DNA of 64,000 nt from Candidatus Zymogenus saltonus (GTDB lineage Bacteria > Desulfobacterota > Zymogenia > Zymogenales > Zymogenaceae): assembly GCA_016929395.1 (NCBI GenBank), contig JAFGIX010000022.1, forward strand, positions 1 through 64,000, in the 5' to 3' direction. A program made the translations under genes and the position numbers. Under the pieces are notes generated by a model. That model saw only the letters and a program-made list of their open reading frames with translations, ran no database searches and had not been told where the DNA came from. Positions 27,396 to 36,966 of this stretch are shown in pieces. Position 1 is the stretch's first letter; every line of letters starts with the position of its first letter.

Positions 27396-28802
27396 ATGAA
27401 AGAGAGACTCTCCCTCGGGGCAAAACTCGGCTATGGAATCGGGGATTATTCCTTCAACCTCGCATATCAGACGGCGGCCCTTTTTTTCCTTTTCTATTTG
27501 ACGGATGTCTACGGCGTAGCCGCCGGCGTTGCGGGAATAGTAATAATGGTATCAAAGGTTTGGGATGCGGTGAGCGACCCGATGATGGGGTATATCACCG
27601 ACCACACGAAGTCCCGCTGGGGGAGCAAGAGACCTTACCTCCTTTTCGGGGCCATCCCCCTCGGCGTCATGTTTTTCTTGATTTTCTACTCCCCTGATTT
27701 TGCACAGCTTCTCGGTATCGATGATCCGGCAAAGATCGAAAAGTACAAGGTCATCTACATTACGGCTGTTTTTATACTCTTCTGCACCGCCATTACAATC
27801 GTCAACGTCCCATACGGCGCCCTGACCGCCGACCTCACGCAGGACTCCCACGAGCGGTCGGTTTTGACCGGCTACCGGATGGTGTTCGCCATAATCGGGG
27901 CGCTCTTTGCGGCGGCCGCAACCAAGATATTGGTGGGTCTCTTCGGCTCTACGGGGGTCGTGAAAGACGGGCAGGAAGTCGTTGACTCGATCTTCGGCTT
28001 TCGCATGATGGGACTTGTCTACATGGTATTGATCGTCGTTGTCGTCCTCGCCACGTTCTTTTCTGTCAAGGAGCGGGGAGGGGCCGCGAAAAAGGTGGAG
28101 GCCGAAAAGGAGTCGGTCATAGACAACCTCAAGGTCATCTTCACGAATAATCCCTTTTTGATCCTGATATCGGGGACTATCCTGAATCTCACGGCGGTCC
28201 TCATCATGGCGGCGGTGGTCAACTACTTCTTCAAATACAACCTCGACAGGGAGGATATGGTCCCCATTGCTTTCTTGTGCCTCTTCGTCACGGCGATCTT
28301 GTTCATGCCCTTTTTCGTCTGGCTCTCGAAGAAGACCAGCAAGAAATTTACGTATAATGTGGGGATGGGCAGTTTATCAGGGGTACTGGTGTTGATCTTC
28401 TTCTTTGGGGACAAAAGCATTGTTCTCACCATTGTCTTTTTTGTCATGGCCGGTGCCGGCATGGCCACGAATTGGCTCTCCGCCTGGTCTATGGTTCCCG
28501 ATACCATCGAGTACTCCGAGTGGAAGACCGGCATCAGGAGGGAGGGGGTCATATACGGGGCGTTCCTGTTCGGGCAGAAGCTGCCGGTGGCAATTGCCGC
28601 ATTCATAGCGGGCCAGACGCTGAAATTCGTTGAATTTGTGCCCAACGTAGCTCAGACGCCGGAGGCTCTTTTGGGGATAAAGGCTCTGCTTACGCTGGTC
28701 CCCATCGGTTTTATCCTCCTCGGGATTGTCATCATCTCGAGGTTTCCGATCAGTGCCGGGGTCCACAGGAAGATATTAGAGGAGATTGAGGCGAAAAGGT
28801 AG
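27396..28802 (+). CDS. GPH-family (MelB-like) sugar:cation symporter, copy 1
   Basis: A 468-residue, 12-helix transporter of the glycoside-pentoside-hexuronide:cation symporter family within MFS. Typical features are KLGYGIGDYSFNLAY at the start, the cytoplasmic loop SDPMMGYITDHTKSRWGSKR with RPYLLFG, a second PYGALTADLTQDSHERS, and IEYSEWKTGIRREGV in the C-terminal half. Members import glycosides or sulfoquinovose-type sugars with Na+ or H+. Directly followed by two paralogues, 74 and 177 bases apart. AAGGAG precedes the ATG. Substrate unknown. Confidence 0.9.
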   Translation: MKERLSLGAKLGYGIGDYSFNLAYQTAALFFLFYLTDVYGVAAGVAGIVIMVSKVWDAVSDPMMGYITDHTKSRWGSKRPYLLFGAIPLGVMFFLIFYSPDFAQLLGIDDPAKIEKYKVIYITAVFILFCTAITIVNVPYGALTADLTQDSHERSVLTGYRMVFAIIGALFAAAATKILVGLFGSTGVVKDGQEVVDSIFGFRMMGLVYMVLIVVVVLATFFSVKERGGAAKKVEAEKESVIDNLKVIFTNNPFLILISGTILNLTAVLIMAAVVNYFFKYNLDREDMVPIAFLCLFVTAILFMPFFVWLSKKTSKKFTYNVGMGSLSGVLVLIFFFGDKSIVLTIVFFVMAGAGMATNWLSAWSMVPDTIEYSEWKTGIRREGVIYGAFLFGQKLPVAIAAFIAGQTLKFVEFVPNVAQTPEALLGIKALLTLVPIGFILLGIVIISRFPISAGVHRKILEEIEAKR

Positions 28803-28876
28803 CGGTTCTTTTGGATGCGGAGCTGTCTTGATTGAGACAATCATTGTGCTGACCTGTTTTTCAAGGAGATAACGGA

Positions 28877-30298
28877 ATGGAGCAAGGGGCAAAGAGAGAC
28901 GTTGTGCCGGTGGGTGTAAAGCTCGGCTACGGCGCCGGGGATTTCGCCATGAGCATGGCGTTCAACCTGCCGGCGTTCTATATGATGTACTACTTCACCG
29001 ACGTCTTCGGGGTAGCCGCCGCCGCAGCCGGCATGATAATGTTTTCATCCAAGATTTGGGATTCCCTCGTCTCCCCAGCGATGGGCTACATCTCGGATCA
29101 CACAAGGAGCCGTTGGGGGAGCAAGAGGCCCTACATCCTCTTCGGGGCCGTTCCCGCCGGAGTGTCGATAGCCCTCCTATTTGCTACACCGAACATCGCC
29201 TCTGAGGGGCTTCAAATAGCCTACGGGCTCGCCATGTTCTTCCTCTTCTGCACGGCCATGACGATGATGGTCGTCCCCTACGGGGCGCTCACCGCAAACA
29301 TGACCTCCGACTCCAGGGAGCGGACGGTCATCTCCGCCTACAGGATGGCCTTTGCCGTTGTCGGGACGCTGGTGGGGGCCGGGGCAACGATCCCCCTGGT
29401 CAAGAGATTCGGGGGGGCTTTATTCGAGAGGTTTTACGGATTTGCCGATGTCGCCTCCGAAAAAGCGGAGATATTGGTAAACGTCCTCGGCTTTAGATCG
29501 GTCGGAATCCTCTACGGAGTCGTCCTGGCCTCGATCGTCCTGGTAAGCTTCTTCTCGGTGAGGGAGCGCCCCAACGCGGAAACGAATTTGGGCGATAATC
29601 TCACCTTTAAAGATAACGTCAGGCTCATACTGAAAAACAGGCCATTCCTGATATTGACCTGCGGCGTCCTCATGCACCAGACCTCCATAAACATAATGTC
29701 GGGGGTAATGGTCTACTTCTTCAAGTACAACCTCGGAAACGAGCTGATGGTCCCCGTTGCCTTCATGATAATCTTGGGGGTCGGCGTCTTGATGCTCCCC
29801 GTCTATATTTACATCTCCCACAGGAAGGGTAAGAAGTTCGCCTACAATATGGGGACCGGTATCATGGCGTCCATGTCGATTCCCATATTCCTCTTCGGGG
29901 ATATAAGCATCGGGCTGACGATGCTCCTCCTTGTTCTGGTCGGCTTCGGTATATCCACGGCCTTTCTGTCCCCCTGGTCGATAATCCCCGATACGGTGGA
30001 GTACTCCGAGTGGAAGACAGGGATCAGGAGGGAGGGGATACACTACGGCTTTTTCCAGTTCGCCTTCAAGCTCTCCGGCGCCATAAGCGGCCTGGTTATA
30101 GGGGTCGTCTTGAGATTCTCCGGGTATATAGCGAACCAGCCGCAGACGCCGGGAGCGCTCCTCGGGATAAAGACGCTTCTCACACTTATCCCAATGGTTT
30201 TGTGCATTGTTGGGATAACCTTGATATCACGGTTTCCGATAGACGCCGAGATGCACGAGCGGATGGTGGCGGATATTAAAAAAAGGGGGCAAAAATAG
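28877..30298 (+). CDS. GPH-family (MelB-like) sugar:cation symporter, copy 2
   Basis: A 473-residue paralogue of the preceding transporter, with the same landmarks: KLGYGAGDFAMSMAF, GYISDHTRSRWGSKRPYILF, PYGALTANMTSDSRERT and VEYSEWKTGIRREGI. Copies 1 and 2 are close to each other and differ more from copy 3. The tandem layout suggests duplication followed by substrate divergence or a heteromeric carrier. AAGGAG lies before the ATG. No sugar catabolic genes are nearby, so the solute is open. Confidence 0.9.
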   Translation: MEQGAKRDVVPVGVKLGYGAGDFAMSMAFNLPAFYMMYYFTDVFGVAAAAAGMIMFSSKIWDSLVSPAMGYISDHTRSRWGSKRPYILFGAVPAGVSIALLFATPNIASEGLQIAYGLAMFFLFCTAMTMMVVPYGALTANMTSDSRERTVISAYRMAFAVVGTLVGAGATIPLVKRFGGALFERFYGFADVASEKAEILVNVLGFRSVGILYGVVLASIVLVSFFSVRERPNAETNLGDNLTFKDNVRLILKNRPFLILTCGVLMHQTSINIMSGVMVYFFKYNLGNELMVPVAFMIILGVGVLMLPVYIYISHRKGKKFAYNMGTGIMASMSIPIFLFGDISIGLTMLLLVLVGFGISTAFLSPWSIIPDTVEYSEWKTGIRREGIHYGFFQFAFKLSGAISGLVIGVVLRFSGYIANQPQTPGALLGIKTLLTLIPMVLCIVGITLISRFPIDAEMHERMVADIKKRGQK

Positions 30299-30475
30299 TT
30301 AGTAAAAAGGGGGGGGCAAAAAGGGGGGGGGAGGGGAAATAGTAGTTGACTAAAGCTGACTTTTTGATATAAAGCTTCGTATGCCTCTTAGATTTTCGGC
30401 AAGGAGCGGGATACCATAGTCGATTACTGCCGAGGAGGGGACTCTTTTAAACAAAAATGTTTTCAGGGGGGATCT

Positions 30476-31861
30476 ATGAAATCCGATTCGAATAGCAATA
30501 ACGGCGGGGTGATTAGGGGGGCGCTCCCCTTAAAGATTAAGCTGGGCTACGGCCTGGGCGATATCGGGAGCAACCTCTTTATCGTCACCACGGGGATGTT
30601 TCTCCTTTACTTCATGGTCGAGGTGATGGGGATAGACCCGGCCCTCGCGGGGACGGCGCTCCTCTTCCCGAAGCTGTGGGACGTCGTGTCCGATCCGATA
30701 ATGGGGACGATCTCCGACGCCACGAGGTCGAAACACGGCAGGAGGAGGCCCTACCTCCTTTACGGCTCGGTGCCGTTCGGCCTCACTTTTTTAATACTCT
30801 TCATCGCCCCCCACTATGCATCTGAGATGGCAAACACAATCCACGTGGCGCTGTTGTTCGCCCTGGGGTGCACCGCCTTTACCGTAATCAACGTCCCCTA
30901 TTCAAGCATGGTGGCCGAGATGTCGGACAACTACAACGAGAGGATGTCGATAACCGCCTTTCGGATGTCCTCGGCGTCGGTGGGGGCGTTGATCGCCGGC
31001 GGGGCCGCAATGCCGCTGGTCAAGCTCGGCGGCGGGGGGGAGACGGGATTTGTCTTCATGGCGGAAGTTTTCAGCGTCCTCATTATAATTTCGTGTCTCA
31101 TATGTTTCTACTCCACAAAGAGGGCCCCGGCGCTCCCGCCGAAGGAGGATACACCTCCCATCTTTGAGCAGATAAGGATCGCCTTTAAGAACTTTCAGTT
31201 TTTTATGCTGATGTCGAGCTATTTCTTTCAAGCCCTGGCGGTGGGGGTCATGATGGCCGGGTTCGTCTTTTTTATAAAGTACGTCATGGGGCAGACGGAG
31301 GAGTCGATGGGGATCGCATTCCCGATATTCCTCGTGACCGGAATCCTCTTTATACCGGTCTGGAATGCGGTGGGAAAAAGGTTCGGGAAGATAAGGTCCT
31401 ATTATATCGGGCTTGCCATCTTCACGGTCATGCAGCTCTCCCTCTTCTTTTCAAAACCAGATCTCATCGTTTTTTTCTATATTCAGATATTTATCTTAGG
31501 CATCGGCTTTTCCAGCTTTCAGCTCTTCCCCTTCTCGATGCTCCCCGACACGATAGAGTACGACCAGATGCGCTCCGGGATGAGGAGGGAGGGGGTCTTC
31601 TCCGGCATGTGGTCTTCGGGGCAGAAGATAGCCTATTCCGTGGGGCCCCCGATAGTGGGCCTGGTGCTGGCGGCTTTTCATTACGACAAGAGCCTCGAAT
31701 ACAATCAGCCGGACAGCGTCGCCCTTGGCGTCAGGCTTGTGTTCTGCGTATTTCCCGCCGCCATGATATTTTTAAGCTTCATCCCGTTCAGCAGGTACGG
31801 CCTTACGGAGAAGAAGTTCGAGGAGATAAAGAAGGTGATAGCCAAAGAGGGCGGCTCATAA
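30476..31861 (+). CDS. GPH-family sugar:cation symporter, copy 3 (divergent)
   Basis: A 461-residue, 12-helix GPH transporter. It keeps KLGYGLGDIGSNLF, DPIMGTISDATRSKHGRRRP and NVPYSSMVAEMSDNYNERM, but the C-terminal motif is DTIEYDQMRSGMRREGVFSG rather than the SEWKTG form of copies 1 and 2. It is preceded by a G-rich 177-base spacer and followed after 179 bases by a small membrane protein gene. Likely coregulated with the other copies by the upstream TetR regulator. Confidence 0.88.
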   Translation: MKSDSNSNNGGVIRGALPLKIKLGYGLGDIGSNLFIVTTGMFLLYFMVEVMGIDPALAGTALLFPKLWDVVSDPIMGTISDATRSKHGRRRPYLLYGSVPFGLTFLILFIAPHYASEMANTIHVALLFALGCTAFTVINVPYSSMVAEMSDNYNERMSITAFRMSSASVGALIAGGAAMPLVKLGGGGETGFVFMAEVFSVLIIISCLICFYSTKRAPALPPKEDTPPIFEQIRIAFKNFQFFMLMSSYFFQALAVGVMMAGFVFFIKYVMGQTEESMGIAFPIFLVTGILFIPVWNAVGKRFGKIRSYYIGLAIFTVMQLSLFFSKPDLIVFFYIQIFILGIGFSSFQLFPFSMLPDTIEYDQMRSGMRREGVFSGMWSSGQKIAYSVGPPIVGLVLAAFHYDKSLEYNQPDSVALGVRLVFCVFPAAMIFLSFIPFSRYGLTEKKFEEIKKVIAKEGGS

Positions 31862-32040
31862 AGAAAGGGGATATGGGATAACGGAGTAAATTTTGCGGAG
31901 ATAGACATGAAGGAGATCGACGGCCGCTTCCGGCAACTCGACGGGAGACAAGATGCGGCAGTTCGAGTTATGCGGGATTATGCGGGATTGAGGAGATAGC
32001 GATTAGTATTTAAACCTTAACTTATAAAGGAGGAAGAAAG

Positions 32041-32697
32041 ATGTTCAATATTCCCGATCTGATTGCGGTGCTGAACCGACCGGAGCTGACCCAGCAGACC
32101 TGGGATACTCTTTTGAGAAAGCCCGAGCCGTTCCAGTGGTACATAGCGCCTATCCTGGTGTTTGTCTTCTACATATATTTCAACGAGATCTCAAAGAAGA
32201 ACTGGAAGGGTGTCGCGGCGGGCCTCTCGTTTTACATGATCCACTGGTTCTTCGAGATAATGAACTCGCTGATCCAGCACTTCTCCGGGCACGCCCTATG
32301 GCTCGTCCCGACGGGGACGTCGTTTCTGCTCCTGATCGGCGTGTGCATCGAGATAAGCCTCGCATTTTCGGTCACCGGTCTCGTCTTTTCAAAAATACTG
32401 CCGGAAGACCCAAAGGTGAAGATTCTGGGCATACCGAACAGGCTCTTCTTTGCGGTGGTCAACGCCGCCCTCATCTCGATAATCGAGATATTTCTGGCCT
32501 GGACGCCGGCGTTCCACTGGGTATACCCCTGGTGGGGGGCTCTACCAGTCTTCATCACCGTCTACATCCCGTTTTTCTACGGGGCGTTTCTCTGCTACGA
32601 CTGGAAGCCTAAGACCCAGAAGATTTTTATCGGCACGCTGTTTTGCATCGATGCGCTGATGATAGTGATATTTGCCGGTGTGCTGAGATGGATATAG
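32041..32697 (+). CDS. hypothetical six-helix membrane protein
   Basis: I do not recognise this family. The 218 residues contain about six hydrophobic segments (near 38-52, 61-80, 92-118, 132-152, 165-185 and 193-216), with short charged loops and conserved-looking aromatic runs (FQWYIAP, HWFFEIMNSLIQHF, FHWVYPWWGALP). No signal peptide, catalytic motif or metal site stands out. AAGGAGG precedes the ATG, so it should be well translated. It follows the three symporters in the same direction and may belong to that unit. Confidence 0.7.
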   Translation: MFNIPDLIAVLNRPELTQQTWDTLLRKPEPFQWYIAPILVFVFYIYFNEISKKNWKGVAAGLSFYMIHWFFEIMNSLIQHFSGHALWLVPTGTSFLLLIGVCIEISLAFSVTGLVFSKILPEDPKVKILGIPNRLFFAVVNAALISIIEIFLAWTPAFHWVYPWWGALPVFITVYIPFFYGAFLCYDWKPKTQKIFIGTLFCIDALMIVIFAGVLRWI

Positions 32698-32726
32698 TCC
32701 AACCCCGCTGATGTTTATTGATCAGT

Positions 32727-32752
32727 CCCCCTCCCCCCCTGCGGGGAGGGGG
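32727..32752 (+). terminator. GC-rich hairpin, possible terminator
   Basis: CCCCCTCCCC pairs with GGGGAGGGGG around CCCTGC, 30 bases after the membrane-protein gene. No T-run follows. The rest of 32698-33004 shows no gene. Confidence 0.45.
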
Positions 32753-33004
32753 GCAATATTCTTCTTTACGATTGCAGCTTTGGAATAGAACCAATCCGCC
32801 GAAAATTCCCTTCAGATTAACCAAATCAAACGGCATTTATAGTCTAATATGCCCCGCTTTGACCCGGGCGAAGGCTGAGAAAATTTTTTAAAACTTCAAG
32901 AAATGTGAAAAATCGCTTGGATTACTGTTGTCAAAGTCGAGATTCAGGGCACTACGCGCTACCAGAAGCGGATGAATTATGGATAACTATTCTTGATAAA
33001 ACCC

Positions 33005-33033
33005 TTGTAAAATGAAAAAATTTACATTATAAT
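33005..33033 (+). promoter_or_regulatory. putative sigma-70 promoter of second activator
   Basis: TTGTAA (33005-33010), a 17-base spacer and TATAAT (33028-33033). An inverted repeat TGTAAA-N9-TTTACA (33006-33026) lies between the boxes and could be an operator. Confidence 0.55.
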
Positions 33034-33063
33034 GGGAATATCTTTCACTTTTTACTAAATTTC

Positions 33064-34446
33064 ATGGACACAAAGATACTCATAATTGACGATAACGAAG
33101 ACCTGAACATTATGCTTCGGAGAATCTTGTCCGATGCCGGATACAAGGCCTTCTCGGCGTTAAATGGTCAGGAGGGGATGGAAAAGCTGAGGGATTTGAG
33201 GCCCGACCTTATGATCCTTGACCTTCAGTTGCCGGACACTTCGGGGCTTGAAATTTTAAGGGAGATAAACGAGGGATTAGATGACATTCAGGTGGTTGTC
33301 CTCACCGGCTATGGGAGCATTGAATCCGCGATCTCGGCGATGAAGCTTGGGGCGTCGGATTACCTCACAAAGCCTATATCGAACGACGAGCTCCTAATAT
33401 CAGTAGAGAAGAACCTGAAACACCTGAAGCTGCTGAGGAAGTTAGAGAGCATCAGGGAGGTGGACAGGAAAAAGTACAAATTCGATTTTATCGCCGGCAA
33501 TTCGGGGATGATGAAGGAGATAAACAGTCTTGCGCTCTCCGCCGCCGAATCGGACCGCTCCACGGTCTTGATCGAGGGGGACTCCGGGACCGGCAAGGAA
33601 TACCTCGCCCGCTTCATCCATTATCGATCCGAGAGGAGGGACGCCCCCTTTGTGGAGATCAACTGCGCCGCCATCCCCGAAAACCTCATGGAGTCGGAGC
33701 TGTTCGGGTACGAGCCGGGCGCATTTACCGACGCAAAGACGTCCAAGAAGGGGCAGATCGAGCTCTCAAGGGGCGGGACCATCTTCCTGGACGAAATAGG
33801 CGAAATGTCACCTATGTTGCAGGCGAAATTGCTGCGGTTTCTCGATACAATGACCTTCAAGAAGGTGGGGGGCGTGACCGACATCTCGATGGACGTAAGG
33901 GTAATCGCCGCTACGAACAAAAACCTCAACGAGGCCATGAAGCGGGGGGAGTTCAGGGACGATCTCTACTTCAGGTTGAAGGTACTCCATATCAAGCTCC
34001 CCCCGTTGAGGGAGAGGAAGGAGGAGATTGAGGTCTTCGCCACGGCGCTGCTCGATCAATACTCGAAGAGCCTCAAGAAGAATATCAAGGGTTTTTCGGA
34101 ATCTGCCTTGGAGAGGTTAATGGAATATCCCTGGCCTGGGAATATCAGGGAGCTGAAAAACGTCATCGAACGGGCCGTCATCGTCTCGGACGGGGATAAG
34201 ATCTACCCAAGGCATCTGGCCCTGTCAACCTTCAGTCGAGACAAGATTCACCCCCGTCTTCCGGATACATACCCCAACAACGGCATCCAATATCAGGATG
34301 TCCTGGACGAGGTGGCGAGAGATATGTTGGTCAATGCCCTAAAACAAGCCAATGGCAACAAGTCCAGGGCTGCCCGATTTCTGAATATCCCCAGACATGT
34401 CCTCCTCTATCAGATAGAGAAGCTGAAGATCCCCGAATATAGTTAA
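33064..34446 (+). CDS. sigma-54-dependent response regulator (NtrC family), second copy
   Basis: A 460-residue paralogue of the activator at 6830 with the same module order: receiver (ILIIDDNEDLN; acceptor in MILDLQLPD), AAA+ (GDSGTGKE; FLDEIGEMSP) and Fis-type HTH (NGNKSRAARFLNIPRHVLLY). The sigma-54 loop is again GAFTDA at residues 219-224, and the linker segment VDRKKYKF is shared, so the two are recent paralogues with a common departure from GAFTGA. No sensor kinase is adjacent. The leader is short and lacks a Shine-Dalgarno. The target genes are unknown; I found no -24/-12 promoter close by. Confidence 0.9.
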   Translation: MDTKILIIDDNEDLNIMLRRILSDAGYKAFSALNGQEGMEKLRDLRPDLMILDLQLPDTSGLEILREINEGLDDIQVVVLTGYGSIESAISAMKLGASDYLTKPISNDELLISVEKNLKHLKLLRKLESIREVDRKKYKFDFIAGNSGMMKEINSLALSAAESDRSTVLIEGDSGTGKEYLARFIHYRSERRDAPFVEINCAAIPENLMESELFGYEPGAFTDAKTSKKGQIELSRGGTIFLDEIGEMSPMLQAKLLRFLDTMTFKKVGGVTDISMDVRVIAATNKNLNEAMKRGEFRDDLYFRLKVLHIKLPPLRERKEEIEVFATALLDQYSKSLKKNIKGFSESALERLMEYPWPGNIRELKNVIERAVIVSDGDKIYPRHLALSTFSRDKIHPRLPDTYPNNGIQYQDVLDEVARDMLVNALKQANGNKSRAARFLNIPRHVLLYQIEKLKIPEYS

Positions 34447-34494
34447 TTGTTCCCTCCAGTCCGTTTTTTCTGCCGCCGACGCTATTAGGATGTT

Positions 34495-34870
34495 CAACTT
34501 GTAATTACGGCCCGGTCGGTGAAAAGTGGATTCGGGCGCCCTTTCTTCCGTCTTCTTCTGCCGGCACCGTCTAGGCGCACAGCTTCGCATGACAGCTTCA
34601 TCGAGTGAATAGATTTTCGGGCGCCCCGCAAATCGCTTTTATCCGATACGGCCTCGATTTATCGGCATGGATTCAACAGGTTGTTAGAGAAAACGTATCT
34701 TGGGTGTTCCCCATCCATTTTCATCTTACTCCGGCTCAGTCTTGATACAGACTCTCGCGTGACGGCCCGGTCGGCGCGGCTCCCGGCGGGCCGGTCGACT
34801 GAAGCAGCATTCAGTTGGCTTCCCGTCCCTTTTCATCCGACGTCGGCTCAATCCTGACACACAGCGGAAA
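34495..34870. repeat. degenerate repeats in a 453-base convergent gap
   Basis: No gene is supported between the activator and the amidohydrolase. Degenerate direct repeats are visible: about 44 bases around TTTTCATC...CGGCTCA at 34707 and again at 34820, GGCCCGGTCGG at 34509 and 34763, and CGGGCGCCC near 34533 and 34618. They may be remnants of a decayed intergenic array. Confidence 0.35.
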
Positions 34871-34899
34871 TGTCGGGGGCATCCCCTGAATCGGCTTCC

Positions 34900-35718
34900 T
34901 CATGCGAGGCCGAGGAGCGTCTTCGGGTTTGTCTCCGTCATGGCTTTAAAGGTCTCGTCCTTGAGTCCAAGCTCCCCCACCTCTTTTAATATCCTCGCGC
35001 GGGTCAGGAGGGGGTAGTCGCTTCCGAAGAGGACCTTTCCCCTCAGGTAGGAATCCGCCGCCTGGAAAACTCCCTTCGGGATGTGTTTCGGTCCCCAGCC
35101 CGCTATGTTGAAGTAGACGAACGGGTTTCTCCTGACCACCGCCAGGGCCTCTTCCCACCAGGGGTAGCCGAAGTGGGCGATAACAAGCTTGAGGCGCGGA
35201 AAATCGACGGCAACCTCGTCCACGAAGAGGGGACGGCAGTACTTGATCTTCGTCCCCGCGTGAAACTGCGTCCCTGTGTGGAAGAGGACCGGAACGTTCA
35301 TCTCCTGGGCGGCCTCGTAGAGGGGGTAGACCTTTTTGTCGTTGATGTCGAGCTCGTTTAGGTGGGGCAAAAGCTTCAACCCCTTGAGCTTCAGCTCTTT
35401 TATCCCCATTTCAAAATCCTTCACCGCCTTTTTCCCCTTGTTCGGGTCGGCGGAGGCGAATCCGATGAGCCTGTCCGGATACTGGGATACGGTCTTTGCC
35501 ACAAGCTCGTTGGACACCTTGTATTTGTGGGTCGTCTCGGCGTCTATGGCCACTATGACGGCCTTGTCCACCTTTGCGTCGTCCATGTCCTTCAAGGTTT
35601 GTTCGATGCTCGGCATCCCGATGTCCTTGAACATCTGCTTGTAGCCCTCCGCCATTGCCTTCGGAAAGCTCTCAATGGCCTCTTTCGTCCACAGCTGGGA
35701 ATGGGTGTCAATAATCAT
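34900..35718 (-). CDS. amidohydrolase-2 family metal-dependent hydrolase
   Basis: A 272-residue TIM-barrel hydrolase of the amidohydrolase-2 group, which includes decarboxylases and lactonases. Visible motifs are the N-terminal IIDTHSQLW, LKGLKLLPHLNEL, VLFHTGTQ, LVIAHFGYPWWEE and LFGSDYP near the C-terminus. The first motif normally reads DxHxH; here the second His is Gln, so metal binding may be altered. AAAGGAGAGG precedes the ATG on the minus strand. It is separated by about 140 bases from mobB and may be a single-gene unit. Substrate not predictable. Confidence 0.83.
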   Translation of the reverse strand: MIIDTHSQLWTKEAIESFPKAMAEGYKQMFKDIGMPSIEQTLKDMDDAKVDKAVIVAIDAETTHKYKVSNELVAKTVSQYPDRLIGFASADPNKGKKAVKDFEMGIKELKLKGLKLLPHLNELDINDKKVYPLYEAAQEMNVPVLFHTGTQFHAGTKIKYCRPLFVDEVAVDFPRLKLVIAHFGYPWWEEALAVVRRNPFVYFNIAGWGPKHIPKGVFQAADSYLRGKVLFGSDYPLLTRARILKEVGELGLKDETFKAMTETNPKTLLGLA

Positions 35719-35857
35719 CTTTTTCCTCTCCTTTCGATTATTATCTACTACAACGGTTAAGCGATATAACTATTTTGATTGGGCCGTGCCGAGCGGGACT
35801 CGCCCCTCTTTCGAGTTCGCCTTTCCACATTCAACTCGAGCGGGAGCCGTTCCGTCA

Positions 35858-36364
35858 TCAAGGATTTTTGAGAAAACGCTCCACTATCAGGTCGGCCATC
35901 TCACCGGCGTCGTCGAGGGGCATAACCGGAACGGCCGCATCGATTTCCGTGTCCGCAGCAACGGCAAAGAGCGTGTCGTCTCCCTTGCAGAGGAGATCAT
36001 CTCTCATTCCCTTTCGGAACACCTCTATCTTCGGGTGGATGTCCGACTTGTATCCCTCCGTTACTATAATGTCAATCTCGGTGGTCAGTCGATCGCGGAT
36101 CTCGGTGAGCTTCATCTCCCTTTCTACGTCCGATATTATGGCGATCTTTTCGGGCGACGAGATCAGGGTCGTGTGGGCGCCAGCCGCCTTGAGCCTGTAG
36201 CTGTCCTTTCCGGGGATGTCGATATCGAAGTTGTGAACATCGTGCTTTACGGCACATACCTTGTATCCCCTCGCCGAAAGCTCCGGGATCAGCCTTTCGA
36301 GATAGGTGGTCTTTCCGCTGTTGGAGTATCCAACCACGCTGATTATGGGGGTGTTTTTTCCCAT
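35858..36364 (-). CDS. mobB: molybdopterin-guanine dinucleotide biosynthesis protein MobB
   Basis: A 168-residue P-loop GTP-binding protein with Walker A GYSNSGKTT, then AVKHDVHNFDID and the TEIDIIVTEGYK segment typical of MobB. It assists MobA in attaching GMP to molybdopterin, a cofactor form used by formate dehydrogenases, nitrate and other Mo/W enzymes. It overlaps the end of mobA by 22 bases, so the two are one translational unit. Confidence 0.92.
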   Translation of the reverse strand: MGKNTPIISVVGYSNSGKTTYLERLIPELSARGYKVCAVKHDVHNFDIDIPGKDSYRLKAAGAHTTLISSPEKIAIISDVEREMKLTEIRDRLTTEIDIIVTEGYKSDIHPKIEVFRKGMRDDLLCKGDDTLFAVAADTEIDAAVPVMPLDDAGEMADLIVERFLKNP

Positions 36365-36966
36365 GGTGCTCTCTCCGCAAGAATCCGTCTTGCCGCCGAC
36401 AGGTCTTCGGGGTTGTTGATGTTGAAAAGGGAGAGGAGGTCCCTGTCGATTTTCCTCAAATCGGCTTCCGCTATCTCCCTCAGTCTCACATCCCCGAAAA
36501 AGGATTTTATCTGTTTTTCCCCCAGCCCTATCTGTTTCTCTATGCCCTCGATGCAGCCCTTTGAATAGGCGGCCATGAGGGGCTCGTAATTATTACCGAT
36601 AACCGGAACGGCCGCATCACATCCTTTTGCGGCATCGATGATGAATTTGACCAGCTTGGGGTTTATAAAGGGCATATCGCAGGCGCAAACGAAGACCAGA
36701 TCCTCGGCAGCGTGATGAATACCAGAATGAAGCCCGCCTAAAGCGCCCACGCCTGTGTGAATATCCTTGACCATTTTTATCGGGATATTGCCCGATTTGA
36801 GATGGGCGAAGCTCTCCAGATCGTTGGTAACCACGATGATTTCGGAGAGGATTTGTTCAATAGTCTTTATTACCCTTTCGATTATCGTGGCGCCGTCAAG
36901 AACGAGGAGGGCCTTATTCACACCCATCCGTTTGCTCTTCCCCCCCGCAAGAATTGCGCCGGAAAC
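36343..36966 (-). CDS. mobA: molybdenum cofactor guanylyltransferase MobA (start unresolved)
   Basis: MobA transfers GMP from GTP to molybdopterin. The body has KALLVLDG, VGALGGLHSGI, CACDMPFINPKL and NNYEPLMAAYS. The first in-frame ATG is at 36927, but that would begin inside the nucleotide-binding loop. Reading further upstream in the same frame gives VSGAILAGGKSKRMGVNKA, the canonical MobA N-terminus, so the real protein must start earlier. The frame stays open to a stop at 37065-37063, yet contains no ATG, GTG, TTG or CTG; only ATT or ATA codons are available. An ATG near 36968 lies one frame off. A rare start or a one-base indel would explain this. End coordinate given at the Val of VSGAILAGG. 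Confidence 0.85.
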   Translation of the reverse strand, partial: VSGAILAGGKSKRMGVNKALLVLDGATIIERVIKTIEQILSEIIVVTNDLESFAHLKSGNIPIKMVKDIHTGVGALGGLHSGIHHAAEDLVFVCACDMPFINPKLVKFIIDAAKGCDAAVPVIGNNYEPLMAAYSKGCIEGIEKQIGLGEKQIKSFFGDVRLREIAEADLRKIDRDLLSLFNINNPEDLSAARRILAERAPWEKTPP

